Source: Acidobacteriota bacterium (GTDB lineage: Bacteria; Acidobacteriota; Blastocatellia; Pyrinomonadales; Pyrinomonadaceae). Taken from it: DNA of 6,506 nucleotides. The notes beneath the pieces are model-generated. The model did no database searches. It worked only from the letters and a program-made list of their open reading frames with translations, and had not been told where the DNA came from. The stretch is taken from positions 1 to 6,506 of the forward strand of contig JAKOSS010000593.1 of the NCBI GenBank assembly GCA_029777145.1. The letters are read 5' to 3'. How positions within the stretch are numbered: position 1 is the stretch's first letter; each line of letters opens with the position of its first letter. Shown here piece by piece: positions 5,590 to 6,506 of this stretch. The position numbers were made by a program, and so were the translations under genes.

Positions 5590-6501
5590 TCAACTTCCGC
5601 CCATCACTTTCGGCGTCTCGTCCCTGAATACGTACGACAAGGTCTTGTAAACGAGTTTCGCGCACAAGAAAGCAGGAGCGTCGGAATTCTCGGTCTTCGA
5701 AAATTCGACGAGGTCCATACCGACGATCCGCTTCTTTTCCGCGACTTTCCGGATCAGTTCGAGGGTTTCATACCAGCCGAGTCCGCCCGGTTCTGGCGTT
5801 CCGGTGGTCGGCACAAGACTCGGATCAAGTCCGTCGATGTCGATCGTCAGATAAACGTTGTCCGTCAAACTATTCACGGCATCGTCGATCCAGTCGGTCT
5901 TGCCCGCAACATCGCGCGCCCAGAAGATCTTCGTCGGAAGTCCCGAAGCGATCGCGCGCGCTTCGTCGCCTGACAGCGACCTGATCCCGACCTGCACGGA
6001 CGGGATCCGCATGTCCTTGACGACGCGGGCCATGATCGATGCGTGCGAATGCGGCGTTCCGTCGTAGGAGTCGCGCAGATCGGCGTGGGCGTCGATCTGA
6101 AGGACGCTCAGATCGTGGTATTTCTCGGCGTGGGCGCGGATCACCGGCGCGCTGACCGAATGTTCGCCGCCGAGCATGCAGAGGAACTTGTCCGATTCGA
6201 GAAGCCGCCGGCTTTCCGCGTAGAGCGCGTCCATCATGGCTTCGGGCGTCGGACGCGGCGCGAACTCGGATACGGTGTGGATCCCGATGCGGTACGTCTC
6301 GGCATCGGTCTCTTCCTCGTAAAGCTCCATGTTTCGCGATGCATCGACGATCGCCATCGCGCCCTCGCCGGTGCCGGTGCCGTAGGAAACGGTTCCTTCG
6401 TACGAAACTGGAAAAACGACTACCCGGGAATTGTCGAACCCGGAGTAGTCGTCTTCCGCAATTCCGCCGAAATTCATCGGTAGATCTGCTGATTCACTCA
6501 T
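5590..6501 (-). CDS. speB: Agmatinase-family ureohydrolase
   Basis: A 303-residue arginase-fold enzyme that most likely hydrolyses agmatine to putrescine and urea with two Mn ions. The ligand motifs are intact: GGEHS at 111-115 (His114), DAHADLRDSYDG at 137-148 (Asp137, His139, Asp141) and DIDGLDPS at 221-228 (Asp221, Asp223). MDLVEF at 262-267 supplies the conserved late glutamate Glu266. The N-terminal SYEGTVSYGTGTGEG (33-47) is the family loop near the active-site entrance. Length matches bacterial agmatinases. The start at 6501 leaves only five bases to the window edge, so no ribosome binding site can be judged and an upstream start cannot be excluded. Guanidinobutyrase or another guanidino-acid hydrolase is the main alternative. 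No arginine decarboxylase is visible in the window. Confidence 0.9.
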   Translation of the reverse strand: MSESADLPMNFGGIAEDDYSGFDNSRVVVFPVSYEGTVSYGTGTGEGAMAIVDASRNMELYEEETDAETYRIGIHTVSEFAPRPTPEAMMDALYAESRRLLESDKFLCMLGGEHSVSAPVIRAHAEKYHDLSVLQIDAHADLRDSYDGTPHSHASIMARVVKDMRIPSVQVGIRSLSGDEARAIASGLPTKIFWARDVAGKTDWIDDAVNSLTDNVYLTIDIDGLDPSLVPTTGTPEPGGLGWYETLELIRKVAEKKRIVGMDLVEFSKTENSDAPAFLCAKLVYKTLSYVFRDETPKVMGGS

Positions 6502-6506
6502 AGCCA

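Noticed and set aside
6043..6483. Plus-strand open frame opposite the agmatinase gene
   Set aside because: It is the mirror of a well-conserved ureohydrolase and shows no domain of its own.

Overview
The window looks like chromosome of a free-living, GC-rich Gram-negative bacterium. All genes read as ordinary housekeeping or envelope genes, and no transposase, integrase, phage gene or CRISPR array is visible. Protein style (Arg-rich coding with many GA/CG dinucleotides, a TolB-like secreted protein, a lipoprotein-type HtrA) would suit Acidobacteriota such as Blastocatellia. That placement is an impression, not a demonstrated result.

Layout. Positions 1-276 (minus) hold the N-terminal 92 codons of the RNA ligase gene rtcB, which runs off the left edge. 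Positions 277-689 are its leader. Read on the minus strand this carries a possible promoter (631-660), a 43-codon ORF with a good ribosome binding site (456-587), a perfect GC-rich hairpin (423-450), and a 15-bp hairpin followed by five Ts (337-390) about 60 bp before rtcB. Arms of the two hairpins can also pair with each other. This is the geometry of a leader-peptide transcription attenuator and is the most interesting object here, although two copies of a dispersed palindromic repeat would explain part of it. Positions 690-1622 (minus) are thiL.

A short divergent intergenic region (1623-1706) holds a near-consensus sigma-70 promoter for a MerR-family regulator (1707-2246, plus). This is followed by tRNA-Pro(GGG) at 2292-2365 with its own likely promoter and a strong terminator at 2379-2409. 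Converging on that terminator from the right is a two-gene overlapping unit on the minus strand: a four-helix membrane protein (3454-3951) and a secreted beta-propeller-like protein (2409-3473), neither of assigned function. Further right, also on the minus strand, are an HtrA/DegP-type protease with two PDZ domains (4041-5510), with its own terminator at 3984-4018, and an agmatinase-family ureohydrolase (5590-6501) near the right edge.

Functional links. The genes are mostly independent: RNA repair, thiamine diphosphate synthesis, a regulator next to a tRNA, envelope proteins, and polyamine metabolism. The clearest regulatory logic readable in the DNA is the rtcB leader and the shared thiL/merR promoter region.
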